Part shown: one piece after another, positions 39,922 to 47,902 of the stretch
Numbering within the stretch: position 1 is the stretch's first letter
Layout of the letters: each line of letters opens with the position of its first letter
The notes under the pieces: model-generated
Told to the model about the DNA's origin: nothing
The model's input: only the letters and a program-made list of their open reading frames with translations
The model's database searches: none
DNA from: Aeromicrobium endophyticum
Lineage (GTDB): Bacteria; Actinomycetota; Actinomycetes; Propionibacteriales; Nocardioidaceae
Assembly (NCBI RefSeq): GCF_003586285.1
Contig: NZ_QUBR01000002.1
Coordinates: 682,001-746,000 of the forward strand
DNA: 64,000 bases
Reading direction: 5' to 3'
Position numbers and translations under genes: made by a program

Positions 39922-40578
39922 ATGGCCGTCTCAGAACGCCGCGCAGAGCGCAAGAGGAGGATTCTCGAGGCGACCCGGACCCTGTTCGACGAGCGTGGCG
40001 TGAGGGACGCCCAGATCGAGGACATCGCCCGGGCCGTCGGGATCAACCGCGCCATCATCTACCGGCACTTCTCCGGCAAGGAGGAGCTCTTCGCCGAGAC
40101 GCTCGTCGGCTACCTCCACGAGCTCGACCGCACGTTGGCCGCCGCCGACGACCCGACCGCCGACCCCGAGCGCCGGCTGCAGGACATCACCGGGACGTTC
40201 CTCGACTTCGGCGCGCGCCTGCCGGCGTTCGTCGACTGCGCCCAGGCGCTGCTGCGCCGCCGCGGCGAGGAGCTCATGGAGGAGGTCAGCCAGCGCGTCA
40301 TGATCGACCTCGGCCTGGCGATGACCAGCTGCCTGCACCACGTCGTCGAGATCCTCGACGCCGGCGTCGCCACGCAGCAGTTCAGCGTCCGCGACCCCAA
40401 CCTGCTGGCCAACATCTTCTACACGCAGGCCTTGGGCGTGCTCAACCTCGCGACCCTCCAGCTCTCGGTGCGCGAGGAGAACCCGGGGCTCCCGGCCGTC
40501 GACTCCGTCCCGTTCGACGAGGTCAAGCAGCTCATCGCGACGGCTGCCGTGGCGATGGCCCGCGGCACCAGCGGCTGA
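39922..40578 (+). CDS. TetR family transcriptional regulator
   Basis: A 218-residue one-component repressor. The N-terminal helix-turn-helix reads RILEATRTLFDERGVRDAQI then EDIARAVGINRAIIYRHFSGKEELF, a textbook TetR domain; the rest is the all-helical ligand domain. TAAACT ends 7 bases before the ATG, so a leaderless mRNA is predicted. It is 2 bases upstream of an SDR gene, which it probably regulates with itself. It is also 3-4 kb from a lipid divergon, similar to the mycobacterial region around Rv0238-Rv0243, so fatty-acid-related control is possible (inference). Confidence 0.86.
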   Translation: MAVSERRAERKRRILEATRTLFDERGVRDAQIEDIARAVGINRAIIYRHFSGKEELFAETLVGYLHELDRTLAAADDPTADPERRLQDITGTFLDFGARLPAFVDCAQALLRRRGEELMEEVSQRVMIDLGLAMTSCLHHVVEILDAGVATQQFSVRDPNLLANIFYTQALGVLNLATLQLSVREENPGLPAVDSVPFDEVKQLIATAAVAMARGTSG

Positions 40579-40580
40579 CC

Positions 40581-41243
40581 GTGCCCACCGTCCTGGTCAC
40601 CGGCGCGGCGCGCGCCAACAGCATCGCCGCCGGCATCGTGCCCCGTCTCGAGGCCGACGGCTGGGACGTCGCGACGTCCGACCTCACCGGCACCGCCCAC
40701 GACTGCGACCTCTCGACGCCCGAGGCCCCCGCCGAGCTGGTCGCTGCCGTGGCGAGACGCCACGGGCGCATCGACGCCCTCGTGCTCAGCCATGCGCACG
40801 GCGTCGAGTCGGGCGTCCTCGACACCACGGCCGAGAGCTTCGACCGGCACATGGCGGTCAACGCCCGCGCCGCGCTGCTGCTCGTGGCCGCCTTCGCCCG
40901 GCAGGCCACCGAGGGCGGTGCCGTCGTCGCGCTCACCAGCGATCACGCCACGGGCAACCTGCCCTACGGTGCGTCCAAGGGTGCGCTCGATCGCATCGTC
41001 ATCTCGGCCGCCCGTGAGCTCGGACCGCAGGGCATCTCGGCCAACGTGCTCAACCCCGGCCCCGTCGACACGGGCTGGATGGACGACGACACCCGTGAGG
41101 GCCTGCTGCCGTACCACCCCCTGGGCCGGCTCGGCGAGCCGCGCGACATCGCCGACGTCGTCGCGTTCCTGGTCTCGCCGGCCGGCCGCTGGATCTCGGG
41201 CCAGCTGCTCAACGCCGATGGCGGGTTCAGCGCCAGGTACTAG
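40581..41243 (+). CDS. Short-chain dehydrogenase/reductase
   Basis: A 220-residue SDR enzyme. The nucleotide-binding motif is altered: VTGAARANSIAAGIV in place of TGxxxGIG. The catalytic part is intact, with LTSDHATGNLPYGASKGALDRIV (Ser, Tyr, Lys) and the C-terminal LNPGPVDTGWMDDDTREG and WISGQLLNADGG, as in FabG-like reductases. GTG start 2 bases after the tetR stop, so it is co-expressed with the regulator. Substrate unknown. Confidence 0.86.
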   Translation: MPTVLVTGAARANSIAAGIVPRLEADGWDVATSDLTGTAHDCDLSTPEAPAELVAAVARRHGRIDALVLSHAHGVESGVLDTTAESFDRHMAVNARAALLLVAAFARQATEGGAVVALTSDHATGNLPYGASKGALDRIVISAARELGPQGISANVLNPGPVDTGWMDDDTREGLLPYHPLGRLGEPRDIADVVAFLVSPAGRWISGQLLNADGGFSARY

Positions 41244-41251
41244 CGACGCCG

Positions 41252-42217
41252 CTACCGCTGGGCGAAGGCGTCGACGCCGGTGCGCTCGGCCGACAGCGTC
41301 CAGAGCCGCGCTGCCTGCTCGGGGTCGGTCGCATGCGGCGCCACGCCGCGTCGTGGACCGTCCGGGACGTTCGGCTCGGCGATGTCGCAGTCCTCGAGGT
41401 AGACACCGCCCATACCGTCGAGCTGCGGCGAGGTCGCGGCCCACACCTGGGTCGCGGCGCCCTGCTCGGGTGTCTTGAACAGCGACGGATCCTTCAGCGA
41501 GCCGTCGGGGTTGACCCAGCCCATCGCGACCTGCTCCTCGAGCGGGAGGTGACGCTGCAACGGCGTCAGGATGCCGCCGGGGTGCAGCGAGAAGGCGCGG
41601 ACCCCCGACTCGCGACCCAGCGCGTCGAGGTGGACGGCGAACAGCGCATTGGCCGTCTTGGCCTGACCGTAGGCGTCCCACTTGTCGTAGCCGCCGGCGA
41701 AGTCGATGTCGTCCCAGCGGATGCCCGAGCGGAGGTGGCCCGTCGAGGACACCGAGACGACCCGTGCACCGCCGGGCTCGATGGCCGGCCAGAGCCGGTT
41801 GATCAGCGCGAAGTGGCCCAGGTGGTTGGTGGCGAACTGGGCCTCCCAGCCGGAACCGACGCGGGTCTCGGGCGTCGCCATGATGCCCGCGCTGTCGATC
41901 ACGACGTCGAGCGTCCGACCGGTGGCCAGCAGTCGCTCGGCGAAGGCCGCGACGCTGTCGAGATCACCGAGGTCCAGCTCGTCGACCTCGGTGCCGTCGA
42001 TCCCCTGCAGCGCCTCCCGGGCACTGCCGGGTCGGCGGGCCGGGACGATGACGTGGGCTCCTGCACCGGCCAGCGCGCGGGTCGTCTCGATGCCGATGCC
42101 GGAGTACCCACCGGTGACGAGGGCGGTCGTGCCGGTCAGGTCGATGCCGTCGAGCACCTCGGCGGCGGTGGTGGAGGCCCCGAACCCGGAGCCGATGGGC
42201 TGCTGCGAAGAAGTCAT
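41252..42217 (-). CDS. SDR family oxidoreductase (retinol dehydrogenase-like)
   Basis: A 321-residue SDR of the WW-oxidoreductase/RDH-like group. Motifs: ALVTGGYSGIGIETTRALAG (cofactor), VIDSAGIMATPE (NAG-like), RVVSVSSTGHLRSGI (Ser) and YGQAKTANALFAVHLDALG (Tyr/Lys). It carries the long C-terminal part typical of this group (FSLHPGGILTPLQRHL). TAGCGT lies 6 bases before the ATG. It converges on the other SDR gene with an 8-base gap. Substrate not determinable. Confidence 0.88.
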   Translation of the reverse strand: MTSSQQPIGSGFGASTTAAEVLDGIDLTGTTALVTGGYSGIGIETTRALAGAGAHVIVPARRPGSAREALQGIDGTEVDELDLGDLDSVAAFAERLLATGRTLDVVIDSAGIMATPETRVGSGWEAQFATNHLGHFALINRLWPAIEPGGARVVSVSSTGHLRSGIRWDDIDFAGGYDKWDAYGQAKTANALFAVHLDALGRESGVRAFSLHPGGILTPLQRHLPLEEQVAMGWVNPDGSLKDPSLFKTPEQGAATQVWAATSPQLDGMGGVYLEDCDIAEPNVPDGPRRGVAPHATDPEQAARLWTLSAERTGVDAFAQR

Positions 42218-42257
42218 GCCTTGACGCTAGGCCCTGGACCGCACTCCACCGCAAGCC

Positions 42258-42316
42258 CGATCTGTGACGCCCACGGCCGCATCTGTTCACAGTGCGGCCG
42301 TGGGCGTCACAGATCG
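42258..42316. terminator. 24-bp perfect hairpin downstream of the thiolase gene
   Basis: Bases 42258-42281 are perfectly complementary to 42293-42316. Inside the 11-base loop a further CTGT/ACAG stem can form. It lies 7 bases past the thiolase stop on the minus strand, so it most likely ends that transcript. No T-run follows. Confidence 0.7.
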
Positions 42317-42323
42317 CGGTCGC

Positions 42324-43685
42324 TCAGGCCTCGAGGATGGCGACGACGCCCTGGCCGCCGGCGGCACAGATCGAGATCAGGCCGCGGCCCGAACCCTTCT
42401 CGTGCAGCAGCTTGGCGAGGTTGGCGACGATGCGTCCGCCCGTTGCGGCGAACGGGTGTGCCGCCGCCAGCGACGAGCCCTTGACGTTGAGCTTGGCGCG
42501 GTCGATCGAGCCTAGCGGCACGTCGAGGCCGAGCTTCTCCTGGCAGAACGTCGGATCCTCCCAGGCCGCGAGCGTCGTCAGCACCTGGCCGGCGAACGCC
42601 TCGTGGATCTCGTAGAAGTCGAAGTCCTGCAGCGTCAGGCCCTGCCGCGCGAGCATGCGCGGCACGGCGTAGACCGGTGCCATCAGCAGGCCCTCGGCGC
42701 CGGACACGTAGTCGACCGCAGCCGTCTCGTAGTCGACGAAGTAGGCCTCGGGCGTCCAGCCGTGCTTCTTCGCCTCGTCCTCGGACGCGAGCAGCACGAC
42801 GGACGCACCGTCGGACAGCGGCGTCGAGTTGGCAGCCGTCATGGTGGCCTCGTCGCCGAACGACCTGCCGAACACGGGCTTGAGCTTGGCGAGCTTCTCG
42901 AGGCTCGAGTCGGGACGCAGGTTGTTGTCCTTGGCGACGCCTTGGAACGGGGTGACCAGGTCGTCCTGCCAGCCCTCGTCGTACGACGCCGCGAGGTTGC
43001 GGTGCGAGGCCACGGTGAGCTCGTCCTGCGCCTCGCGGGTGATGCCCCACTGCTTGGTCGTGATGGCCTGGCTGTCGCCCATCGACAGGCCCGTGCGCGG
43101 CTCGGCGTTGCGCGGCTGGTCGGGGGCGAGGAAGGCCGGACGGATCTTGGCCAGCGCCTTGACGCGTCCCTTGTTGTCCTTGGCGCGGTTGGCCTCGAGC
43201 AGGATCTTGCGCAGCTTGTCGCCGATCGCGAGCGGCGCGTCGGACGTGGTGTCGGAGCCGCCCGCGATGCCGACGTCGATCTTGCCGAGCGCGATCTTGT
43301 TGGCCACCAGGATCGCGGCCTGGATGCCGGTGTCGCAGGCCTGCTGGACGTCGAAGGCGGGGGTGTCGGGCGACAGCTTGGAGCCCAGGACCGTCTCGCG
43401 GGCCAGGTTGAAGTCGCGGCTGTGCTTGAGGACGGCACCGGCGGCGAACTCACCGACCCGCTCGCCCTCGAGGCCGAAGCGGTCGACGAGACCGTCGAGG
43501 GCGGCCGTCAGCATCTCCTGGTTGGAGACCTGGGTGTAGACGGTGTTGGAGCGCGCGAAGGGGATGCGGTTGCCGCCGATGACGGCGACGCGGCGCACCT
43601 CCTGCGGCGGTGTCGTCGCGGCGGACGTCTTGGGCGCGGGGGCCTTCGCGGCCGGTGCCTTCTTCGCGGGGGTCGTGTCCGCCAT
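42324..43685 (-). CDS. Acetyl-CoA C-acyltransferase (thiolase, FadA2/FadI-like)
   Basis: A 453-residue thiolase cleaving 3-ketoacyl-CoA (or condensing acetyl-CoA). The nucleophilic cysteine is in VQQACDTGIQAAI, the catalytic His in YEIHEAFAGQVL and the second Cys in ISICAAGGQGV; GSSLAAAHPFAATGGR is also typical. The first 28 residues are an Ala/Lys/Pro-rich tail (AKKAPAAKAPAPKTSAA) absent from most thiolases. ATG with GGAG 6 bases upstream. The open frame continues far upstream antisense to fabG but is spurious. Divergent from the FabG4-type gene, as fadA2 is from fabG4 in M. tuberculosis. Confidence 0.92.
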   Translation of the reverse strand: MADTTPAKKAPAAKAPAPKTSAATTPPQEVRRVAVIGGNRIPFARSNTVYTQVSNQEMLTAALDGLVDRFGLEGERVGEFAAGAVLKHSRDFNLARETVLGSKLSPDTPAFDVQQACDTGIQAAILVANKIALGKIDVGIAGGSDTTSDAPLAIGDKLRKILLEANRAKDNKGRVKALAKIRPAFLAPDQPRNAEPRTGLSMGDSQAITTKQWGITREAQDELTVASHRNLAASYDEGWQDDLVTPFQGVAKDNNLRPDSSLEKLAKLKPVFGRSFGDEATMTAANSTPLSDGASVVLLASEDEAKKHGWTPEAYFVDYETAAVDYVSGAEGLLMAPVYAVPRMLARQGLTLQDFDFYEIHEAFAGQVLTTLAAWEDPTFCQEKLGLDVPLGSIDRAKLNVKGSSLAAAHPFAATGGRIVANLAKLLHEKGSGRGLISICAAGGQGVVAILEA

Positions 43686-43796
43686 GGCGGTCTCCTCGAT
43701 CGTCGTGAACAGTGGGGGGTGGAACGTGATGAGCGCCGCAGCCGCAGGTGGTGGACCGGCGTCACGGCATGACGTTACAGTTTCAGCATCATTCCA

Positions 43797-43811
43797 GATA
43801 CCGATGGTATC
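43797..43811. promoter_or_regulatory. Candidate operator in the thiolase/fabG spacer
   Basis: GATACC-GAT-GGTATC is a perfect 6-3-6 inverted repeat in the 150-base spacer between the divergent thiolase and fabG genes, 25 bases before the fabG ATG. Symmetry and position suggest a repressor site, perhaps for the TetR protein at 39922, but this is inference. Confidence 0.45.
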
Positions 43812-43835
43812 CGAGAGATAGGACACACCCCAGTC

Positions 43836-45185
43836 ATGACAGATCGCTACCAGTCGCTCGCGCACAACCCGATCGGCAAGTTCATCGTCACGAACCTGGG
43901 TCTGCCCAACCCGCCCGTCCTCGAGCGGTGGACCGAGGGCTCGCCCCTCGTCAAGGGCACCGTCCTCATCGGCGCTGCGCCGCACAGCACCGTCGGGCCG
44001 CGCCTCAACGCCACGCTCAAGTCCAGTGGCATCGAGGTCGTGGGCGTCCGGGCCGACGGCAAGAAGTACAAGGCCCTGGTCTTCGACGCCACCGGCATCT
44101 CCGACACCGCGGGCCTCGCCGACATGCAGCAGTTCTTCACACCCGCCCTGCGCAGCCTGGCCTCGTCGGGCCGCCTCGTCGTGATCGGCGCGTTGCCCGA
44201 GCAGGCCTCCACCGAGACCGCCGCCATCGCGCAGCGCGCCCTCGAGGGATTCGTCCGCTCGGCCGGCAAGGAGATCGGTGGCAACGGCAGCACCGCCAAC
44301 CTGGTCTACGTCGGCGAGGGCAGCGAGGACGCCCTGGGCTCGACGCTGGGCTTCCTCCTCTCCCCCAAGTCGGCCTTCGTCTCCGGCCAGGTCATCCGCC
44401 TGGGCCTCACCGAGCTCGTCTCCCCCGACCCGGTCGCCGACCCCGCCAAGCCGCTGGCCGGCAAGGTCGCCCTCGTCACGGGCGCCTCGCGCGGCCTCGG
44501 CGCTGCGATGGCCCGCACCCTCCACCGCGACGGCGCGGCGATCGTCGGCCTCGACGTCCCCGCCCTCAAGGACGAGCTCGACGCCGTCATGGCCGAGCTC
44601 GGCGGCACGTCGATCGCCGAGGACATCACGGCCGCCGAGGCGCCGCAGGTCATCGCGCAGGCCCTCAAGGACGCTCACGGCGGGGTCGACATCGTCGTCC
44701 ACAACGCCGGCATCACCCGCGACAAGCGGCTCAAGAACATGAAGACCGAGAACTGGAACCTGGTCATCGACATCAGCGTCGGTGCACCCCAGCGCATCAC
44801 CGCCGAGCTGCTGCAGCAGAAGCTGCTGCGCAAGGGCGGCCGTGTCATCGGCATCTCCTCGATCGCCGGCATCGCGGGCAACAACGGACAGACGAGCTAC
44901 GGCACCGCCAAGGCCGGCGTGATCGGGTTCGTCGGCGACCTGTCGAAGCGCGTCGCCAAGGACGGCATCACGGTCAACGCGATCGCGCCCGGCTTCATCG
45001 AGACCGACATGGTCAAGACCATGCCCCTGGGCATCCGCGAGGCCGGACGCCGACTCAGCTCGCTGTCGCAGGGTGGTCAGCCGATCGACGTCGCCGAGGC
45101 CATCGCCTGGTACGCCCACCCGGGCTCGTCGGCGATCTCCGGCAACGTGGTCCGCGTGTGCGGCCAGGCCCTGATCGGCGCCTGA
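43836..45185 (+). CDS. fabG4: High-molecular-weight 3-oxoacyl-ACP reductase (FabG4 type)
   Basis: A 449-residue reductase of the long FabG4 class. Residues 1 to about 205 form an extra N-terminal flavodoxin-like domain (RYQSLAHNPIGKFIVTNLGL) with a degenerate cofactor site. Residues 206-449 are a complete SDR domain: ALVTGASRGLGAAMARTLH, IVVHNAGITRDKRL, IGISSIAGIAGNNGQTSYGTAKAG (Ser-Tyr-Lys) and the PGFIETDM loop. In M. tuberculosis FabG4 reduces long-chain 3-oxoacyl-CoA with NADH. The next gene, a MaoC hydratase, is 1 base away, matching the Rv0242c-Rv0241c pair. Confidence 0.9.
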   Translation: MTDRYQSLAHNPIGKFIVTNLGLPNPPVLERWTEGSPLVKGTVLIGAAPHSTVGPRLNATLKSSGIEVVGVRADGKKYKALVFDATGISDTAGLADMQQFFTPALRSLASSGRLVVIGALPEQASTETAAIAQRALEGFVRSAGKEIGGNGSTANLVYVGEGSEDALGSTLGFLLSPKSAFVSGQVIRLGLTELVSPDPVADPAKPLAGKVALVTGASRGLGAAMARTLHRDGAAIVGLDVPALKDELDAVMAELGGTSIAEDITAAEAPQVIAQALKDAHGGVDIVVHNAGITRDKRLKNMKTENWNLVIDISVGAPQRITAELLQQKLLRKGGRVIGISSIAGIAGNNGQTSYGTAKAGVIGFVGDLSKRVAKDGITVNAIAPGFIETDMVKTMPLGIREAGRRLSSLSQGGQPIDVAEAIAWYAHPGSSAISGNVVRVCGQALIGA

Positions 45186-45186
45186 C

Positions 45187-46068
45187 GTGACCACGCGCGT
45201 CTTCACCAAGGCCCCGGCCACCCTGCCGCTGATGCTCAAGGCGGCGCTGCCGGCCATACCCGTCGTCGGCGCCCTGCCGGGCGTCAAGCACGCACGGGGC
45301 ACGGTGCCCGACCTGGTGCTCGAGCGCCACGGCGTGAGCACCGACCCGGCGCACCTCGAGGCGTACAACGACGTCTGCGGTTTCCCGCGCAGCGACACCC
45401 TGCCCGCCACGTACCCGCACATGGCGGCCTTCGGCCTGCACATGACGCTGATGACCGAGACGACGTTCCCGTTCGCACCCATGGGTCTGGTGCACCTGCG
45501 CAACTCCATCACGCAGCACCGGCCGATTCGCGTCGACGAGTCGTTCGACGTGACCGTGCGTACGGCCGACCTCCGACCGCACCCCAAGGGATCGCTGATC
45601 GACATCCTCACGGCCGTCACGGTCGGCACCGAGCTGGTGTGGGAGGAGACGATGACGCTGTTCTCACGTCACAAGGGCGGGTCTGCCGAGGCCGCGTCGG
45701 CGCCGCTCACGGGCGTCGCCGTGCCGGAGGGTGTCGTGCACTGGAAGCTCGCCGGCGACCTCGGACGGCGCTACGCCGCCGTCTCCGGCGACCGCAACCC
45801 GATCCACCTCCACCCCCTCACCGCCAAGGCGTTCGGCTTCTCGAGCAACATCGCCCACGGCATGTGGACACTGGCCCGCTCGCTCGCCGCGGTGCAGAAC
45901 AAGCTGCCCGACGCCTTCGTCAACGAGGCCGAGTTCCGCAAGCCCGTCCTGCTGCCGACGACCGTGGTATTCGGCTCGACCATCGACGACGGAGTGCTCA
46001 CCTTCGGCGTCCAGGGCGCCCGCAAGCCGGTCCCCCATCTCGTGGGTCGGGTCCGGCCGCTGGCGTAG
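45187..46068 (+). CDS. MaoC-like enoyl hydratase/3-hydroxyacyl dehydratase (HtdX type)
   Basis: A 293-residue double hot-dog dehydratase that acts on 3-hydroxyacyl thioesters. The N-terminal half is a degenerate hot-dog domain; the C-terminal half holds the R-hydratase motif RRYAAVSGDRNPIHLHPLTA (catalytic Asp and His) and FGFSSNIAHGMWTLA. The order after FabG4 mirrors M. tuberculosis htdX (Rv0241c). GTG start right after the fabG stop, so the two are one operon providing sequential reduction and dehydration, opposite a thiolase. Confidence 0.9.
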   Translation: MTTRVFTKAPATLPLMLKAALPAIPVVGALPGVKHARGTVPDLVLERHGVSTDPAHLEAYNDVCGFPRSDTLPATYPHMAAFGLHMTLMTETTFPFAPMGLVHLRNSITQHRPIRVDESFDVTVRTADLRPHPKGSLIDILTAVTVGTELVWEETMTLFSRHKGGSAEAASAPLTGVAVPEGVVHWKLAGDLGRRYAAVSGDRNPIHLHPLTAKAFGFSSNIAHGMWTLARSLAAVQNKLPDAFVNEAEFRKPVLLPTTVVFGSTIDDGVLTFGVQGARKPVPHLVGRVRPLA

Positions 46069-46071
46069 CGG

Positions 46072-46341
46072 TCAGTCCGGCAGGAACCCGGTGGCCGGGT
46101 CGATGTCCGCGAGGAAGTCGCGGATGCTCTGATCGAGCTCGGCCTCGGTGGACTGCGCTCCGTCCGACCTCGACAGCCCGAACCCGTATCCGTCGTTGGG
46201 GCCCGAGAGCCAGTCGAAGTCGTACGTGCCGGGCTCGTCGGCTCGTTGCCGGACGAGCCACGTCTCGCCGTCGACGCAGGTCTCGTACGGATGATCGTCG
46301 TAGCGGATCGCGGGAGCTCCGGCGCTCGGCTCGGGGATCAT
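46072..46341 (-). CDS. Hypothetical acidic protein (89 aa)
   Basis: An 89-residue soluble acidic protein. Notable parts are an N-terminal RYDDHPYETCVDGETWLVRQ, the centre EPGTYDFDWLSGPNDGYGFG and the C-terminal STEAELDQSIRDFLADIDPATGFL. The W-L-S-G-P-N-x-G-Y-G-F pattern recurs in unannotated actinobacterial proteins, but I know no function. It starts 3 bases after the TesB stop and converges on the MaoC gene with a 3-base gap. Confidence 0.72.
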   Translation of the reverse strand: MIPEPSAGAPAIRYDDHPYETCVDGETWLVRQRADEPGTYDFDWLSGPNDGYGFGLSRSDGAQSTEAELDQSIRDFLADIDPATGFLPD

Positions 46342-46344
46342 GCG

Positions 46345-47217
46345 TCAGCCCTTGGGCGTGATCCTGCGGATCAGACCCTCTTGGGCGACCGTCGCCACGA
46401 GGGTGCCGGCCTGGTTGAACACACGTGCCGTGCTGAGCCCACGGGCACCCGACGCCGACGGCGACGTCTGGTCGTAGAGCAGCCACTCGTCGGCGCGCAC
46501 CGGACGGTGGAACCAGATGGTGTGGTCGAGCGACGCGGGCTGCACCCGGTCGGACCCGATGAACTGGCCGTGCGGCACGAGGCTGGCACCGAGCAGGCTG
46601 AGGTCGCTGATGTAGGTGAACGCGGCGTTGTGGATGATGCGCGAGTCGGGGAGCACGCCATCGGCCCTGAACCATAGTCGCTGCACGGCCGGCACCAGCG
46701 TGCGCTGCGGATCGTCCTCGGCGCGGTTGTCGCCGATGTAGCGCATGTCGAACGACGCCCACTCGCGCTTCCAGTGGTCGACCGCGTCAGGACCGCGCAG
46801 CTGGACGATGTCGAGCATCGGCGTCGCCTCGTCGGGCGACGGGACGTCCGGCATGACGTCCTGGTGGTCCCAGCCGTCCTCCTCGACCTGGAACGAGGCG
46901 GTCATGTAGAAGATGATCTCGCCGTGCTGGCGGGCTGCGACGCGCCGCGTCGTGAACGAGCGACCGTCCCGGACGTTCTCGACGTCGTAGACGATCGGGA
47001 TGCTGGGGTCGCCGCCGAGGATGAAGTACAGGTGCAGCGAGTGCACGAAGCGGTCGTCGGGCACCGTCAGCTGCGCGGCCATCAGGGCTTGCGCCGCGAC
47101 CTGTCCTCCGAAGACCCGCTTGAGCACGGATGCCTGCGGCTGGGCCCCGCGGTAGAGCCCCACCTCGAGACGTTCGAGCTCGAGCAGGCCGATGACTTCG
47201 TCAACTGATGCAGGCAC
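46345..47217 (-). CDS. tesB: Acyl-CoA thioesterase II (TesB)
   Basis: A 290-residue double hot-dog thioesterase releasing free acids from medium and long acyl-CoAs. Family signatures: VFGGQVAAQALMAAQLTV, VHSLHLYFILGGDPSIPIVY, GRSFTTRRVAARQHGEIIFY and SLDHTIWFHRPVRADEWLLY (the catalytic Asp in LDH), with Q/T partners at VQRLWF. GTG start 6 bases after TACGAT, suggesting a leaderless mRNA. It lies just beyond the lipid divergon and shares its theme. Confidence 0.92.
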   Translation of the reverse strand: MPASVDEVIGLLELERLEVGLYRGAQPQASVLKRVFGGQVAAQALMAAQLTVPDDRFVHSLHLYFILGGDPSIPIVYDVENVRDGRSFTTRRVAARQHGEIIFYMTASFQVEEDGWDHQDVMPDVPSPDEATPMLDIVQLRGPDAVDHWKREWASFDMRYIGDNRAEDDPQRTLVPAVQRLWFRADGVLPDSRIIHNAAFTYISDLSLLGASLVPHGQFIGSDRVQPASLDHTIWFHRPVRADEWLLYDQTSPSASGARGLSTARVFNQAGTLVATVAQEGLIRRITPKG

Positions 47218-47287
47218 GTGCAGATCGTACCGGGAGGCAGCGATGCCCTGCCGACACCCGGATCGACGTCACAGATCAGGTGAGGCC

Positions 47288-47800
47288 TCAGCCCCGACCG
47301 TAGGCCTCGGCCGCCGTCCAGAACTCCTGTGAGGGCGCCTTGAGGGTCTGTTCGTCGAAGAAGGACCCGTCGGTGAAGCTCAGTCGGACGTGGCCACGCA
47401 CCGTCCGCTTGCCCGTGTCGGCGATGGAGGCCACCTGCTCACGGGGGATGCGTGCGACCAGGTCGGGGTCGGTCCTTCGTCCGGTGGGGCCGAACGACCA
47501 GAGGCTGATGCTCTTCTCGGCCAACGCCAGCACCAGGATGTCGGTGGTGTTGGGAAGTGACCGAGCGATGGTCCCGTCGTCGCCGCCGACGTGCTGGTCC
47601 GCGATGTACGTGTCCTTCAAGCGGTTCGCGGCCTTGCCGGCCAGCTCCCCGAGATCGCGAGGTCGCTTGTTGGGGCTGGCGACAGCCGACCCCGACGCCA
47701 TCACCGGGACGAAGGCCAGGAGCGCGTCGTCACCCAGCACCCCGCGCAAGGTCTCGGCGGGGTCCGGCCCGGCCACGGCACTCTTGATCTTGTCGAACAT
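47288..47800 (-). CDS. Hypothetical protein (170 aa), possible PH-like fold
   Basis: A 170-residue soluble protein starting MFDKIKSAVAGPDPAETLR. The C-terminal 90 residues alternate strands (DILVLALAEKSISLWSFG, LVARIPREQVASIADTG, VRGHVRLSFTDGSFFDEQ) and end in a helix (EFWTAAEAYGRG), the outline of a PH-like or GRAM-like domain; this is inference from pattern only. An in-frame extension to 47875 looks artefactual. TACACC is 6 bases before the ATG. Function unknown. Confidence 0.72.
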   Translation of the reverse strand: MFDKIKSAVAGPDPAETLRGVLGDDALLAFVPVMASGSAVASPNKRPRDLGELAGKAANRLKDTYIADQHVGGDDGTIARSLPNTTDILVLALAEKSISLWSFGPTGRRTDPDLVARIPREQVASIADTGKRTVRGHVRLSFTDGSFFDEQTLKAPSQEFWTAAEAYGRG

Positions 47801-47902
47801 GCCCACGGTGTACGCCCTTCGCAGAGAAGCTGTCGCGAAGAAGTTATCGCGAGGCAGCGCATCGCGCCAGAGCAAGTCCTCGGCCCGAGGGGGCCCAGCG
47901 CG

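Noticed and set aside
42324-45629. An uninterrupted minus-strand reading frame of 1101 codons covering the thiolase, the divergent spacer and the fabG4 gene.
   Set aside because: Only the 42324-43685 part resembles a protein family. The rest is antisense to fabG4 and its frame is open only because of high GC content.
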